A DNA stretch of 64,000 nucleotides from Fragum whitleyi (taxonomy: Eukaryota; Mollusca; Bivalvia; Cardiida; Cardiidae), in contig OX411547.1 of the NCBI GenBank assembly GCA_948146395.1, positions 56,039,566 to 56,103,565 on the forward strand, given 5' to 3'. Of this stretch, positions 51,804-62,859 are shown piece after piece (the stretch's first letter is position 1; each line of letters starts with the position of its first letter). Both the position numbers and the translations under genes were made by a program. The notes under the pieces were generated by a model. The model searched no databases. It was given only the letters and a program-made list of their open reading frames with translations, and had not been told where the DNA came from.

Positions 51804-54800
51804 CATCACAATCATCACTATTTAACAGTAAGCACTACCTAGCCTAAACTTAAGTGTTATGAGGTGGATATTTGCCCTAATACATGAACATTTTACTTTT
51901 ATTAATCGTATACATCTATAAAGTTTCAATAAAGACATGCCAAATCTATTCAACACTTATCGCCTCAGTGAGATTTTCATAATAAGGAAGGTCATTCGAC
52001 CTTACCAAGTATTTAATTTCAATTCTTGACCTTTTTTTTCTCTCTTCAGATTATTGGCATACTTCTACTGACAGTGAGCTGCATCGTGCGGTTCGGCACA
52101 GATATAACAGATGTGTATCTTCAAGACGCTTATAATGCTTTCACGAAAGCGCTCGAAGAGGCCGGAGTTAATTCGGACATTTCCGATTTGAATATTGGTG
52201 ACCTCATCGGTGACGCAACGATAGCGTTCATTGTGATTGGTGTTTTCTTCTTCCTGTTGGGAATCATGGGATGTATAGGGGCGTGTTGTAAAGTGAGATT
52301 CTTGCTTGTAGTGGTGAGTGAATCGTTCTCATTGTAGTCGACATATGACCATAGTATCTAAACAAAAATATGTATAATAATCCTTATAAAAGTGAAACAT
52401 AATCACAGGAATATTTGTAACGATGACTCCTTTTTCCGTAACGCAGAAAAGTATTACAAAATGGCTACGATACACGCGTGGTCACATGATGAGCAACATT
52501 CTGTGAAAGTTTCTCTCAAATCCCTCTTTAGTAGAATAGTATTACAAAATGGCTACGATACACGCGTGGTCACATGATGAGCAACATTCTGTGAAAGTTT
52601 CACTCAAATCCCTCTTAAATAGAGTAGTATTACAAAATAGCTAAGATCCACGCGTGGTCACATGATGAGTAACATTCTGTGAAAGTTTCACTCAAATCCA
52701 TCTTTAATTCGAGGACGAGTTGAAGGACAAGAAATGGACGTACGAACAGACAGACAGAAAGACGAACAGAGAAACGGATATCAACATACATCTATCTCCG
52801 GCGGCAATAGACAAGTTCTGTTAATAAGCAATTTCTCTGATTTTCACCATGTTTTACGAACCTCTTTCTATCATGGGGCATCAAAAAGTGAGATTGTGTT
52901 CAAGCTACTTTTTGCGCTCAAATGAGATTTTCACTCAAACTTTAAATAGTAGTATTATAGTACATTATTCTATCCGGGCTACCAACTGTATGCTCATCCT
53001 ATTTAGACGCACTTCTTTCTAATTATTTGCTTATTGAAGAGGTTAATTTGTGGTAGAGCCGTATTCAAATAGCTTTTATCTTATATCTATATAAATGTCC
53101 GTGTGATAACATCCCATATGATATTTTTTATGATATCCCATGGATATTTCTCGAACAATGACATAACGCGGTTATTTTTAGAAACTTGCATTTCTGTTAA
53201 ATCATCGACGAATACATGGCAAATAGAGGTTTTTAAGATAATATAATACGTACTTAAAGTTACCTTGGAAACAAAATATCTTATCTATTTTAGGCAAAGC
53301 CTCGACAATTATCAATTCCCCCAACCTCGTTAGATTTTTTTTCTTACAAAACAGTAAGTCCGTATTATATATTTATCCTAATAACTAAAATGTAATTTTA
53401 ATATATAACCGATATCATACCAAAACTGATGTAACTTCAGCTTAGCTGAAGCTGTGGTTCAGACTTTTTTGTTTTCATTCAAAGATATCATATCATTTAT
53501 AACATAGATATTTGTCACATATATTTTCCGTTTCAGTATATGATAATATTGGTTACCATATTTGTGGCTGAAGTTATATTTGTTATCTTGTTGTTTACGA
53601 TTAGATCAAAGGTAAGTCTGGCCTAGCCCGTTCAATGATAACATTTTACATTTTAACATTTATAGTATCTCGTACATCCTTGTTGAAAAGATTTTACTTT
53701 AATTCAGATGTTACCTACCCTACGTCTAATACGAAATTGTGTTCCACTTTTCACATGGAAGATCGGTGCCCGGTTTTCAGTTCCCGTTCTTTAGTCTGTT
53801 TCCCCGTCCGTCCATCAATCAGTGAACAAATTCTTGTTTATGCCATGAAATCCACAAATATTATTCGATTTCATTGAAACTTCCGCATGATGATTGAAGG
53901 GTCTTACGGAAGGTTCCTTTAGAAAATGGGGATTGTTCGTTGGAAAAAGCCTTATGGATCTTCGTTCAAATTATATATTCTGGTTTATGCAATCTACAAT
54001 TTTTGTCAAATTATCTTGAAACTGTCATAACTTGGGATTGTAGGGTTGTAAAAATTTTTTTGCGAACTTTAAATAAGTACACCGGAAATGGAATCATATG
54101 GATCATTGCAATGACAGCCTCTTACAAGGAAAAGTCCGTAAGATTAATTTCAGATTTATACATTCTTTTTCAAGCAATAGGTTCCTGAAATATCAGATTA
54201 AACTGTGGAAAAGCCTGATTCTCAGGCCCTCACGGGCCTGTTGTTAACGTTATACTAGAGCGAATTATTATGTAAACGAAATTTCATAAAAGACTAGGCT
54301 TTATTTTCCTCTTTGTATCTTCGATCCAAAAATTAACATATTTCGCGTCTTTTCTACATTCAATATATCAATCAAAGAAGCATTGAAAACAATGATATAA
54401 TTTTTATGATACATGTAAACCATATTGTTTAAATGAACAATACACAAAAGAGGGAGACTTCCGAAGACAAAAAACAAAACAAAAAGACACTCAGTGTCAG
54501 AGGAAATCAAAATTATGCTATTATGGTTATTATATAAATCTATTATTATACCCCGTGAGACACAAAATTAATTATGAAACAACCGCATGTGATCTGTGTA
54601 TAATTGTACACAATAACTCTTTATATTTTAGGTAGACGGTTGGTTACAAAACCCAGTTGTAGACGAGCTCAAATCATCGTACACGGGGATGAATGGAACA
54701 GATGCATTTACCCTGGCCATGAATTTTGTTATGAACGAGGTATCTATCTTAATCTCCTCTCTATAACCAGTTCACGCGTACTTACACCTCTTGAGGCCTT

Positions 54801-55101
54801 GGAAGAAAAAAGGGGTTTTAGAAAACATTGTGGATAATGAAGAAATTGCTTTTTACAAGCAATTTCTTGGTTTTCACAATGTTTTCTTCAACAAAGACCA
54901 AACTTTTTATTTACTTTTTGTTGACTGTTTCTTTAATCGATTGAATTATCACTATTTTTCAATATTTATTTATTTATTTATTCACTTATCTATTTATCCA
55001 TTTAATAAACATGTATTTATTTATTCGATCATTTCTTTGTTTGATTATTTGTTTGTTTGTTTGTTTGTTTGTTTGTTTGTTTGTTTGTTTGTTTGTTTGT
55101 T

Positions 55102-55134
<33 letters not shown>

Positions 55135-58100
55135 GTTTATTTGTTTATTTATTCATACATTTATACACATATTTATTTATACATTAACCTAATTTTCGCT
55201 TGATTATATTTTAATGTGCAAAGAGAAAACGATTTATTTGGTGGTCTTTTTAATGATACCGTTATCACTCTCATATGCCTTTTTCCAGTTTGAATGTTGT
55301 GGTGTGGAAAACTTTACAGAATTCAAAAACGCCGTTAAATGGGCCGCAAGAAATACGTCACAAGTACCCGCAATATGCTGTAAAAACGTTACTGACGTCA
55401 ACTGTCCGAAAAGTCCAACTAGTCAAAACTCGTACATAGACACGGTAAGTTAACGTCACCATCAGTTTGGTCACTAGGAACGGTCACAAGTACCCGCAAT
55501 ATACTGTAAAAACGTCAACGGACGCTGTTAAAGCACACAATCATATTTGCATACGAACGTTAAGACTTACATAATAAAGTAGTCTTACACTACTTGTAAG
55601 GCTTAGCATGTCGCAAAAATAAAGTCTCTATATGTGCATAGAAAAGTTGAAATTTTACTGAGTAACTTCTTTTTAGATTGTCAATAGAACTATACAATTT
55701 TAGCTCCGCTGTTTTTTGGGAAAACTATTGGAAATATGCTAAAGCATTAGTTCCATTGTCTTCGTAAGAAAACTTTGACATTTTATGGTTTCTCTGGTTA
55801 TACTAAAGGTCTTTTATTGAAATTTGGATTTTATAATCACTATTGAAAGTACATATATTCTACCACGGGAAAGAGAGGTAATGCATTTAGTGATCTTTAT
55901 TTCCATTAGCCGAAGGCCAGCGTGCTATTGTCATGGCGGTGTGTTCGTCATACGTCCGTTACTTTTTTTTCTATAACATCTTCTCCGAAAACAATGGGTC
56001 GATTTTAACGAAATTTAATAGAAATGTTCCTCGGGTGACCCTCTTCTTAAATTGTTAAAGAAGTTTTGATTGGCCTAAAATATTGGCGTGGCAGGTCAGA
56101 TTTTTTTTCCACTTCTATGATCTTCTCCTCCAAAACCATCGGGCCGATTTCAGTGAAACTTGACATGGGTATTCATTGGGTAACCCTTTAATTGTTAAAG
56201 AAATTTTGATTGATCCCAAGAATATATGCGTGGCAGGGTGGGGCTTATTTTCACTTTTAAATCTTTTAAAAACTTCTCCCCCAGAACTGCTGGGCCGATT
56301 TCAATGAAACTTGGCATGAAACTTGGTTCTTTGAGCAACCCTTTAATTAAAGTTTAAAGAAATTTTGATTGATCCCAAAAATATGGGCGTGACAGGTGGG
56401 GGGCTTATTTGCGCTTTAATATCTTTAAAAATCTTCTCCAAAAAAACTGTTGGGTCGAATTCAATGAAACTTGTATTAATATTCCATTGGTGCAGCTTTA
56501 ATCAAATTAGTCATGAAATTTTGATGGTACCAAATATATGAGTGTGTCGGGGTAGGGCTGGACCAATTTTCATTTTGAAATCTCAAAAAGTCTTCTCCCA
56601 ATCAATTGGACTTGATTAATCGAATCTTATTATGAATATTCCATGAATGACCCTTTACTTAAATTGTTCTTGAACATGTGTTTAGAATGATCTTCTTATT
56701 GCAAAAAACTTTATGTTGATAATAATTGATGATTGAGTATTTTGATGCAATGTGGGCTATACCTGGTAAATCATTAGAGTTCTAAAGAGAATTTAAAGTT
56801 TTGTGTTCAGTCAAAGTAATCTATATTTAATGAAAGTCTGGAAATGTTAAAGTCAGAGGTGCAATACAGGCCCTCTTTGGCCTCTTGTTTGTATAAAGCA
56901 TACCCCATTCTCAACAAACATTTTCATCCACTATCCAACACCCATTAACCAACCCTATCATTTGCATTCGGTGAACACCGACATCTTTTCAATTTTTTGT
57001 GTCCTTTGCTTGTCAGTTAATGTGTAGACACATACACATATACCATTTCAGGGTTGCTATGAGGCAATGACAAAATGGCTGACAGACAACAACGCAATAT
57101 TAATCGGAGTGCCAGCCGGAGTGGCTGCCGTTCAGGTAAACTATCGTTCGTACACTGTCCGCTTTCGCCGTCAAGCTGACCTGCATTAAGGATTATAGAA
57201 CAGTCAAAATACGTTCCCCATTATGCACTTAATGTGAAATTTGGCTACCGTAATATCTCGCCAATAAGCCGCACTAATGTGTACGCAGCTTTGTATCTTT
57301 TGGATGTGGTAAATGCCGCAGCCCACACCATAGAAAAATACACTTCAATACTCAAGACTGTATTGACGACAGTCATCAAAGTACCAAAAGTACATTTTAA
57401 TTTCGCAATGTCAATCTACTTTACATAATGAATGCATTGTTAATACATGTAGAATCAGTCGTTCGTATTCATGAAGTAGTCAGTAATTCGCATTTCAGAA
57501 ATGAATTATCTTATGTAAAAAATGAAACGACTTCATCATATCATTCGTTATATGTATGTAAATGTTTTGTTAGTAACTGTTTATTGTGTATGGGCTGGTG
57601 ACCTGATTATGCAATAAATATTTGAATTGTCATACCGTTCTACGACTTTGTATTGAAAACCATACAACACACAATAATTGTTTGGATTCATCTTTGGAAT
57701 GTGGGAATTAACTTAGACGCAATAAAAATAACTGTCGTTCACACTTACATTCGTGTTTTTCTTAATAACAAATAATTTAGTTCTTTTTTTCTTTCATTTC
57801 TTCTTGTTGTTGTTTTATTTCTTTATAATATCAAACAAAATCCTAGAACAACACGCACTTTTAGTTTTCTAATTGGACATTTTCTGGTGGCTGCAGATAC
57901 GGTCCATGATTACTACTTCATGAAGATCCCCCAACATACAATCATAAAATTTGCCTTTGTCTGTATTGTTATGTATCGATTTGAAGTTTATTTCCAGTAT
58001 AGATTTTTGGCTACAATGAAATTATCTATCGCTTCTTTAATTTACAGCTGATTCTCATTACATTTTCCATCGTAATCTGTTGTAAATCCAAACATGACGA

Positions 58101-58380
58101 TGACGATGACGACGATTATGACGGGAAAAGTAGCGGAAGTGACGACATACCCATTCAACCGTATCGTGAGTCGAGAGAGGCTACTGGTCACAGAAATATG
58201 TATTATCAGGAATCCCCGCCCACTCACCGGCCAGAGGTGTATGATGGGTACGGAAAGCACGCAAGTGGGCGGTACCAACCGGAGCCTTATAGAGGCCGCA
58301 CAGACTATTATAGAGGCCCTCCTGAGGGGTATCGGACTGATAATAGATACCAGCAACCTTACCAACAAGGCTATCGGTGA
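51182..58380 (+). CDS. Tetraspanin, complete seven-exon gene with long cytoplasmic tail
   Basis: Exons 51182-51241, 52050-52313, 53537-53611, 54632-54739, 55289-55444, 57052-57135 and 58048-58380 encode 359 residues; every intron is phase 0 with GT..AG ends (GTAAGT, GTGAGT, GTAAGT, GTATCT, GTAAGT, GTAAAC). The start ATG has a strong context (AAAAATGG). Four membrane segments lie near residues 9-33, 76-97, 105-130 and 236-261. The large loop (about 132-235) has the diagnostic CCG (172-174), a second CC (199-200), C208 and GC (222-223), six cysteines, and four N-glycosylation sequons (154, 177, 191, 202). Juxtamembrane cysteines (CCQNC, GACC, ICC) suit palmitoylation. The tail of about 98 residues is unusually long: seven Asp (266-272), then Tyr/Pro/Arg/Gln-rich sequence ending QQPYQQGYR. 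Tetraspanins organise membrane protein microdomains; the subfamily is not determined. AATAAA at 58876-58881 is a possible polyadenylation site. Confidence 0.95.
51675..51803. repeat. (ATT)n microsatellite in tetraspanin intron 1
   Basis: About 125 bp of nearly pure TTA/ATT triplets with a few breaks, in the first intron. Confidence 0.95.
52451..52712 (+). repeat. Three 88-bp tandem repeats in tetraspanin intron 2
   Basis: GTATTACAAAATGGCTACGA starts at 52451, 52539 and 52627, exactly 88 bp apart. Each unit has ACACGCGTGGTCACATGATG and ACATTCTGTGAAAGTTTC. The units are very similar, so the expansion is recent. A 61-residue frame across two units is an artefact. Confidence 0.9.
53071..53378 (+). 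mobile_element. F4 MITE-like element, copy 3, in tetraspanin intron 2
   Basis: AGCTTTTATCTTATATCTAT, GTGATAACATCCCATATGAT, GGTTATTTTTAGAAACTTGC, then CAAAGCCTCGACAATTATCA and CCTCGTTAGATTTTTTTTCT. Same orientation as the other two copies. Confidence 0.85.
53800..54250 (+). repeat. Cassette-type repeat in tetraspanin intron 3
   Basis: GTCTGTTTCCCCGTCCGTCC opens it, followed by ATGAAATCCACAAATATTAT and CATTGAAACTTCC phrases, closing with CCCTCACGGGCCTGTTGTTA. Frames of 80-82 residues in it are not genes. Confidence 0.55.
54821..54886. mobile_element. F1 hairpin element, copy 3, in tetraspanin intron 4
   Basis: GAAAACATTGTGGATAATGA, AAGAAATTGCTT with AAGCAATTTCTT, then GGTTTTCACAATGTTTTC. Same layout as 1833-1902 and 47386-47450. 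Confidence 0.85.
54961..55160. repeat. Tetranucleotide microsatellites in tetraspanin intron 4
   Basis: TTTA-rich sequence, then (TTTG)n at about 55045-55102 directly followed by (TTTC)n at 55103-55133, then TTTA again. The 133-residue frame across it is low-complexity and not a gene. Confidence 0.95.
55907..56892 (+). repeat. Cassette array, about 150-bp unit, five units, in tetraspanin intron 5
   Basis: Units begin TCTTCTCC near 55979, 56121, 56272, 56432 and 56591 and carry GGGCCGATTT, ATGAAACTTG, GGTAACCCTTTAATTGTTAA and AAATTTTGATTGATCCCAAG. The array opens with TTAGCCGAAGGCCAGCGTGC and closes with ACAGGCCCTCTTTGGCCTCT. Diverged units indicate age. Confidence 0.8.
57136..58047. other. 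Tetraspanin intron 6
   Basis: AT-rich, no repeat shared with the rest of the window noticed. The 64-residue frame at 57234-57428 is intronic and shows no family features. Confidence 0.6.
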
Positions 58381-58513
58381 ATTTATCATTATGCGTAATG
58401 TGAAAGAGGGCAATATTGAATTTCGATTAGGATCAAACGTGGTCATAGGTAGAGATAAAGATGATACATGTTTTTTTTTTTGTTTTTTTTCGAATGCGTG
58501 GATTTATGAAAGT

Positions 58514-58585
58514 CAAAACCTCATCACACATGTCTGAATACGCGAAGCGAATTCATTCATCAGTGTGATCAGTTTTTAAGTTTCA
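58514..58585. mobile_element. F11 palindromic element, copy 2
   Basis: AAACCTCATCACACATGTCT faces ATTCATCAGTGTGATCAGTT around GAATACGCGAAGCGAATTC. It lies in the presumed 3' UTR of the tetraspanin, about 130 bp after the stop codon. Confidence 0.75.
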
Positions 58586-58889
58586 TAACTTCACTAAGCC
58601 GATTCTGGAAGAGTTTGATTAGGTTTTTAGTTTCAAACCTCGACGAATCAAAAAAAAAATATATATATATTTTCGTATCCTGAAATTTAAAAATAGGCAA
58701 CAAAAACGAAAGATTTCTCTTAAGTGAGATAAATTTGTTTATTTGTGCTTCTTTGTGTGAATGCTTGTAAAATAATTCTCAAACTTGTTTCATTGAGTAG
58801 TGAAACAAATTTTGCAGACAGTGAGAATGCCGCGTATGTTCTTGAGGGTTACAACTTAAACTGAATTACAATTACAATAAATCTACAAC

Positions 58890-60000
58890 TCTTTGCTTTT
58901 ATGTGCATTAGATTTGATTTTTAACTTAACCATTTTTCTAAGTAATTCTATCTTTGCTTTACCTTTGCTCTATCCAATACCTTTTTATCGAACAATCGAA
59001 GGAACCTTCAGGAAACTCCTTAAAATTCGTTTTTGAAAAAGTTCATGTCACTAAAAGGTCAATTAGAGCTAACGTTTGGTATACAATTATCTGGGTAGGT
59101 AAAATGTAACTCCAGATTCAGGAAAATCCACTTAAAGGAAAGTTTCGACCCTGGTCAGGCTATGCAGTTCGTGAGTGTGGACAGGGGCCTATTTTCGCAT
59201 TTCTTAGATGGTGTCTTTCACGTGACAGGTCACAATTACACATTTTTTTCTTAAAAGAATATCTATTTTTTGAAAGGGCGTTGTGTTACCTTTGGCTGAA
59301 AGGAAATGTTTAGTATTCCCTTCAAAAATCTTATGCGGTCGCTTGTTACTGTTTATCTGGTTTTGATGAGATTTCTTATTCGCCACTGACTGAACACGCG
59401 AAATAAAGAAGAAAAAAAATATTGCTCTTATAGGGGGATAAAAAAATGGTCGTTTATGAAAAAACAGCCATGGTGACATATGGGGAAAAAACCCTTGATT
59501 CGATCCGGAGTAAATTTCCATCAGATCACTGTCTTAATTTTTTACTCGCCAGATTTTTCTACTCTCAATTTTCCCGCATCTCACTTTACTGTTACTTTTC
59601 ACCCTAATTTGTGTGGAACCCAATCTAATTAAGAAGATTTTATTATAGCATAGCTAAAATAATTGGGATCGCTAAAGATTAGTTCGCCAATATGTCTGTC
59701 ATTCCTGGACGCGAAATTGATGCGATTTTACACGATTTTAGTATCGCCCATTTAAGTTCAATAGTATTGCCAATTATGTTGATTGGCAAAATAATTTTTC
59801 GCGCCTGGGCGGTATTGATTTTTTTTTTATTTTAATATAATTGCCATTATTGCATAAAATGTACCAAGCAACGTCGGTATAAACAAGTGTCAGTGCAATG
59901 CATAACGCAGTTATTCCGGCACATTATTGGTATTGGAGGTTGTCCTACGAATAATTTCATATATCTGTTAGAATAAATACTAGTCTTTCTTTTTATGAAA
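58890..60000. other. Intergenic, partial F5 copy
   Basis: At about 59140-59235 TTTCGACCCTGGTCAGGCTA, GGACAGGGGC, TTAGATGGTGTCTTTCACGT and GACAGGTCACA match one end of F5. The minus-strand 105-residue frame at 59204-59521 starts in it and is not credible. Confidence 0.5.
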
Positions 60001-60007
60001 TATTAGC

Positions 60008-60143
60008 GTCAATTCAAGTTCTTTCGGGCGTTTACATTTGCAGAGACACTCAAAATGCATTAAAGCCCTCGTGCTTTGTACTCGGGCCTTAAATCAATTT
60101 TCGAGTCTCTGCAAATGTTAACGCCCTCAAGAAAGTGAATTAA
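60008..60143. mobile_element. Palindromic element with about 45-bp arms
   Basis: GTCAATTCAAGTTCTTTCGG then GCGTTTACATTTGCAGAGAC faces GTCTCTGCAAATGTTAACGC then CCTCAAGAAAGTGAATTAAC. The centre AAAGCCCTCGTGCTTTGTAC / CTCGGGCCTT folds further. One copy only in this window. Confidence 0.8.
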
Positions 60144-60289
60144 CCCTACAATAACACCGACCGTATAGTAGCCATGTTATTCAGCTATTTTTGATCCATA
60201 GTGAAAAATCTTCTGTCCCTTATATGTAAAATGATATGTGCCATATGAAATATGGTACTTGTTAATCTTATTTTAGTTATTATAATACG

Positions 60290-61170
60290 CTAGCCGAGGA
60301 CGGAAAGTATTATTGTATCGCCCGTGGCGTCCGGGCGCCCGGCGTCTTGGCGAGAAGTGCCCACTTCTTTGTCCGAACTACATCTCTGTCAACTACCAAC
60401 AGGGTTTTGAGGGACGCAGATTTTGAAAGTTTGCAAGATTTGCAAGCTTGAGACTCGCAAATAAGTAGCCAGGACTCTCAAAACTATCTGATATCAGTCC
60501 GTGCATATCTATCTGACACCTTGTTTATCTATTCCAGAGAATGTGTCAATATTTGCACAAAAACGTGAGGAAAGCTTAGTTGAAATAGTCCTCATTTAAT
60601 GCAGAGACTCCGAAAACTCAAGTGAGGACTCTTATGAGCCATCATGTTGATTCTTTTGGGGGGGGTTACGCGGTAGTTCTTTGGGGATTTCCGTAAACCC
60701 GGTGGTTCGCTTTCCTACCATTACCTCATTTTGATTTAATTTCCCCGTGAGAATGAAGTAAATAGGCCTCAGATAGGAGTTCCTTTGCCTCCCCCCCCCC
60801 CCCCCCCCCGAACAAGCCCTCCTCTGGATCTGTCATTGTAATGTGACAATTTGGCACTGTTTTGGTTTGACATAAGTGTAACAAAAATGCCTAACCAGGA
60901 GAGAGTCAAAGTGTTCACTGGAGTAATAAAAGAGTAAAAGAAACAATGTACAAATTGTGAGAAACCTAGTCTTAATCTTAGTCATTTTTATTAAAGTATT
61001 ATTAACCATAGTTTTTGTTTTCTATTGCTTATGCCATCATCGGAGCCCAGGGGTAAATCGCAATTCGTTACTCACCATTCATTTCCTCTTGGATATTTCG
61101 CTCGCGAAACGTCGTTTTTCATGAATATTAATTAAATTGGTTTATACTTTTATTAGTTTTCCGGGTAAAC
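60290..61170. other. Cassette-type repeat start, poly-C tract, no gene
   Basis: TAGCCGAGGACGGAAAGTAT and GGCGTCCGGGCGCCCGGCGT (about 60290-60345) match the openings of mollusc cassette repeats. A C19 run lies at 60791-60809 and a G-run at 60658-60666. No gene seen. Confidence 0.5.
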
Positions 61171-61179
61171 ATACCGCCG

Positions 61180-61250
61180 TCATCTTAGATAACACAGTTT
61201 CTATATTTAGTAAGTCAGCCATACTGGATAACCTAGGTTTTATTTCAGGC
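61180..61250 (-). repeat. Inverted copy of the 61692-61905 minisatellite unit
   Basis: AGTTTCTATATTTAGTAAGT, CAGCCATACTGGATAACCTA and GGTTTTATTTC are the reverse complement of units of the minisatellite 450 bp downstream. Between them, CCTACTTGTTCAGGGCCCAA with CAGATAAATGA faces TCATTTATCTGTTGG and GCACAAGTAGG. Confidence 0.65.
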
Positions 61251-61691
61251 CCTACTTGTTCAGGGCCCAACAGATAAATGAGCACGCATGCTTTATCGAG
61301 TTTTGCACGTCTATTTTTAAGCTTCTTGCACCAACTTGTCCAATTTGACCCTCAAACATATCCTTTTCATGGGTTTTATCATTTATCTGTTGGTTCCCGC
61401 ACAAGTAGGATTAGTTATATATACAACCTTTGTCGATACTGCATTTTGTTACTTTTCATATAGAATTTATTAAAGTTTCTGTTTTTGCTACGCTGTCTTT
61501 AATGATTGTGTCCGAAAGAATTATCTTGCTAGAATGAGAATTGGTAAGGCACGAAATACATTAAAGCATGCGCAATACCACCAAAACTTATATGTAATTA
61601 AGAGCCTCTAAACCTCTCACTCTAGTTTCAGCAAGGTCAAAAATATGCACGATCTACTCAGAAAAGTAACATAAGTATATGAGTTTATTCA

Positions 61692-61905
61692 TAGAATCTA
61701 TGTCAGCCAAGATGGGCGACTAATTTAAAATAGAAACTATGTCATTCTAAGACACCCGATTTACAAAAATGGGAATTATGTAACCCATGATGACCGACTT
61801 ACTATGATAGAAACGAGGTTATCCAATATGACTGACTATCTAGAAATAAAACTTGATCATTCAATGTGGCGGACTCACTAAAACAAGAAATAAGGTCATT
61901 GAAAT
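61692..61905 (+). repeat. Minisatellite, about 38-bp unit, five to six copies
   Basis: Units resemble GAAACTATGTCATNNAAGAT then GNCCGACTTACTAAAATA, starting near 61698, 61738, 61777, 61813 and 61850. They are diverged, with the CCGACTTACT and AGAAA blocks most constant. Confidence 0.7.
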
Positions 61906-62429
61906 TGGCCGCGGGTTGTTTTCCCACTAAGCGTCCCCTGTACTACTGGTATTCATGTTTCGACTTGTCATAATGTTGCCAAAATATTCTTTATCAAAAC
62001 TACAAACTTTTATTATTATTCATTTCATCAAAGAAATACGATCTAAAGATTTCGCATTAATTACATTTGCAAAGAAAGAAAATTTGGTCGTCTATTAACT
62101 TGCAACTTTCACATAACCTTTTTTCTACTTTCTCGCCATTAGAAAGGGATGGGTTTTTTATTAGAGGCTATGCTAAATATCGATGGCTCAGCGCGAAACA
62201 GTTGTAACTGCCTATATGTTTATACCCCGCTTTGAATGTGCACATGCATACAAAGCGGGTATAACTTGCAAACAGTTTGTAACGTTTTGTCATCCTGACC
62301 CAGTGCCGGTAAACCTAATTGCAACAAAGTTCGGGTGTTGTTGTTATAATTTCAATACTTCTTTTGGGGTCTCTTCTATGACGTGTTTGAAATTTTGAAT
62401 TTGGAATGCATCATTTAAAAGAGTCTCGT

Positions 62430-62725
62430 GGGACTGCCTAAACAAAGCAGTATACTCGCCATGAGAGCGCAGAGCGATCAACGTAGCGTCTCCGTTAGTA
62501 CAGCCAGAAAAGCGCCAAATGAGTGCGCAGTGAAAAGCAGAAGAAAAGCAATTCAACGGCATAGAAGCTCAGTAGAGCCATCATAAGAGCGTTGTCATAG
62601 CGCAGTGGCATCGCCATGAAAATTTCCGTGTATCTCATTTTCCGAAAAACATAAACCCACAGCGATCTAAAGAAATTTCTGCGTGTCGTGAAAGCGCGAT
62701 GTGGTCGCTGTCTAGTACAACAGCA
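62430..62725. repeat. AGCGC-rich patch, unclassified
   Basis: Higher GC than its surroundings with repeated AGCGC/GCGCA/AGCGAT words (GAGAGCGCAGAGCGATCAAC, AAGAGCGTTGTCATAGCGCA, AAAGCGCGATGTGGTCGCTG). Minus-strand frames of 72 and 85 residues overlap it without recognisable domains. Just upstream, about 62222-62275, is the F8-like AAAGCGGGTATAACTTGCAA segment. Confidence 0.4.
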
Positions 62726-62730
62726 AATTG

Positions 62731-62808
62731 AAAATGCCACCGGAAGGCTCATATCTTAACTTAAATAACCTATTTAAGTTAAGATATGAGCCTTTGGGTG
62801 ACATTTTT
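62731..62808. mobile_element. Strong palindrome with about 34-bp arms
   Basis: AAAATGCCACCGGAAGGCTC then ATATCTTAACTTAAATA faces TATTTAAGTTAAGATATGAG then CCTTTGGGTGACATTTT across a loop of a few bases; the inner 23 bp pair without mismatch. Confidence 0.85.
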
Positions 62809-62859
62809 TAACTTTTTCATACAGTTAGTAACGTGGGGAAATTGTCAATCACTTCTTGC

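Noticed and set aside
54791..55192. 133-residue frame rich in Phe, Leu and Cys
   Set aside because: It is a translation of F1 and the TTTA/TTTG/TTTC microsatellites within tetraspanin intron 4.
55214..55453. 79-residue frame starting in intron 4
   Set aside because: Only the part from 55289 (FECCG onward) is coding; the upstream residues translate intron sequence before the acceptor.
58042..58537. 134-residue minus-strand and 147-residue plus-strand frames
   Set aside because: They are shadows of tetraspanin exon 7, which is confirmed by splice site, phase and membrane segment in its own frame.
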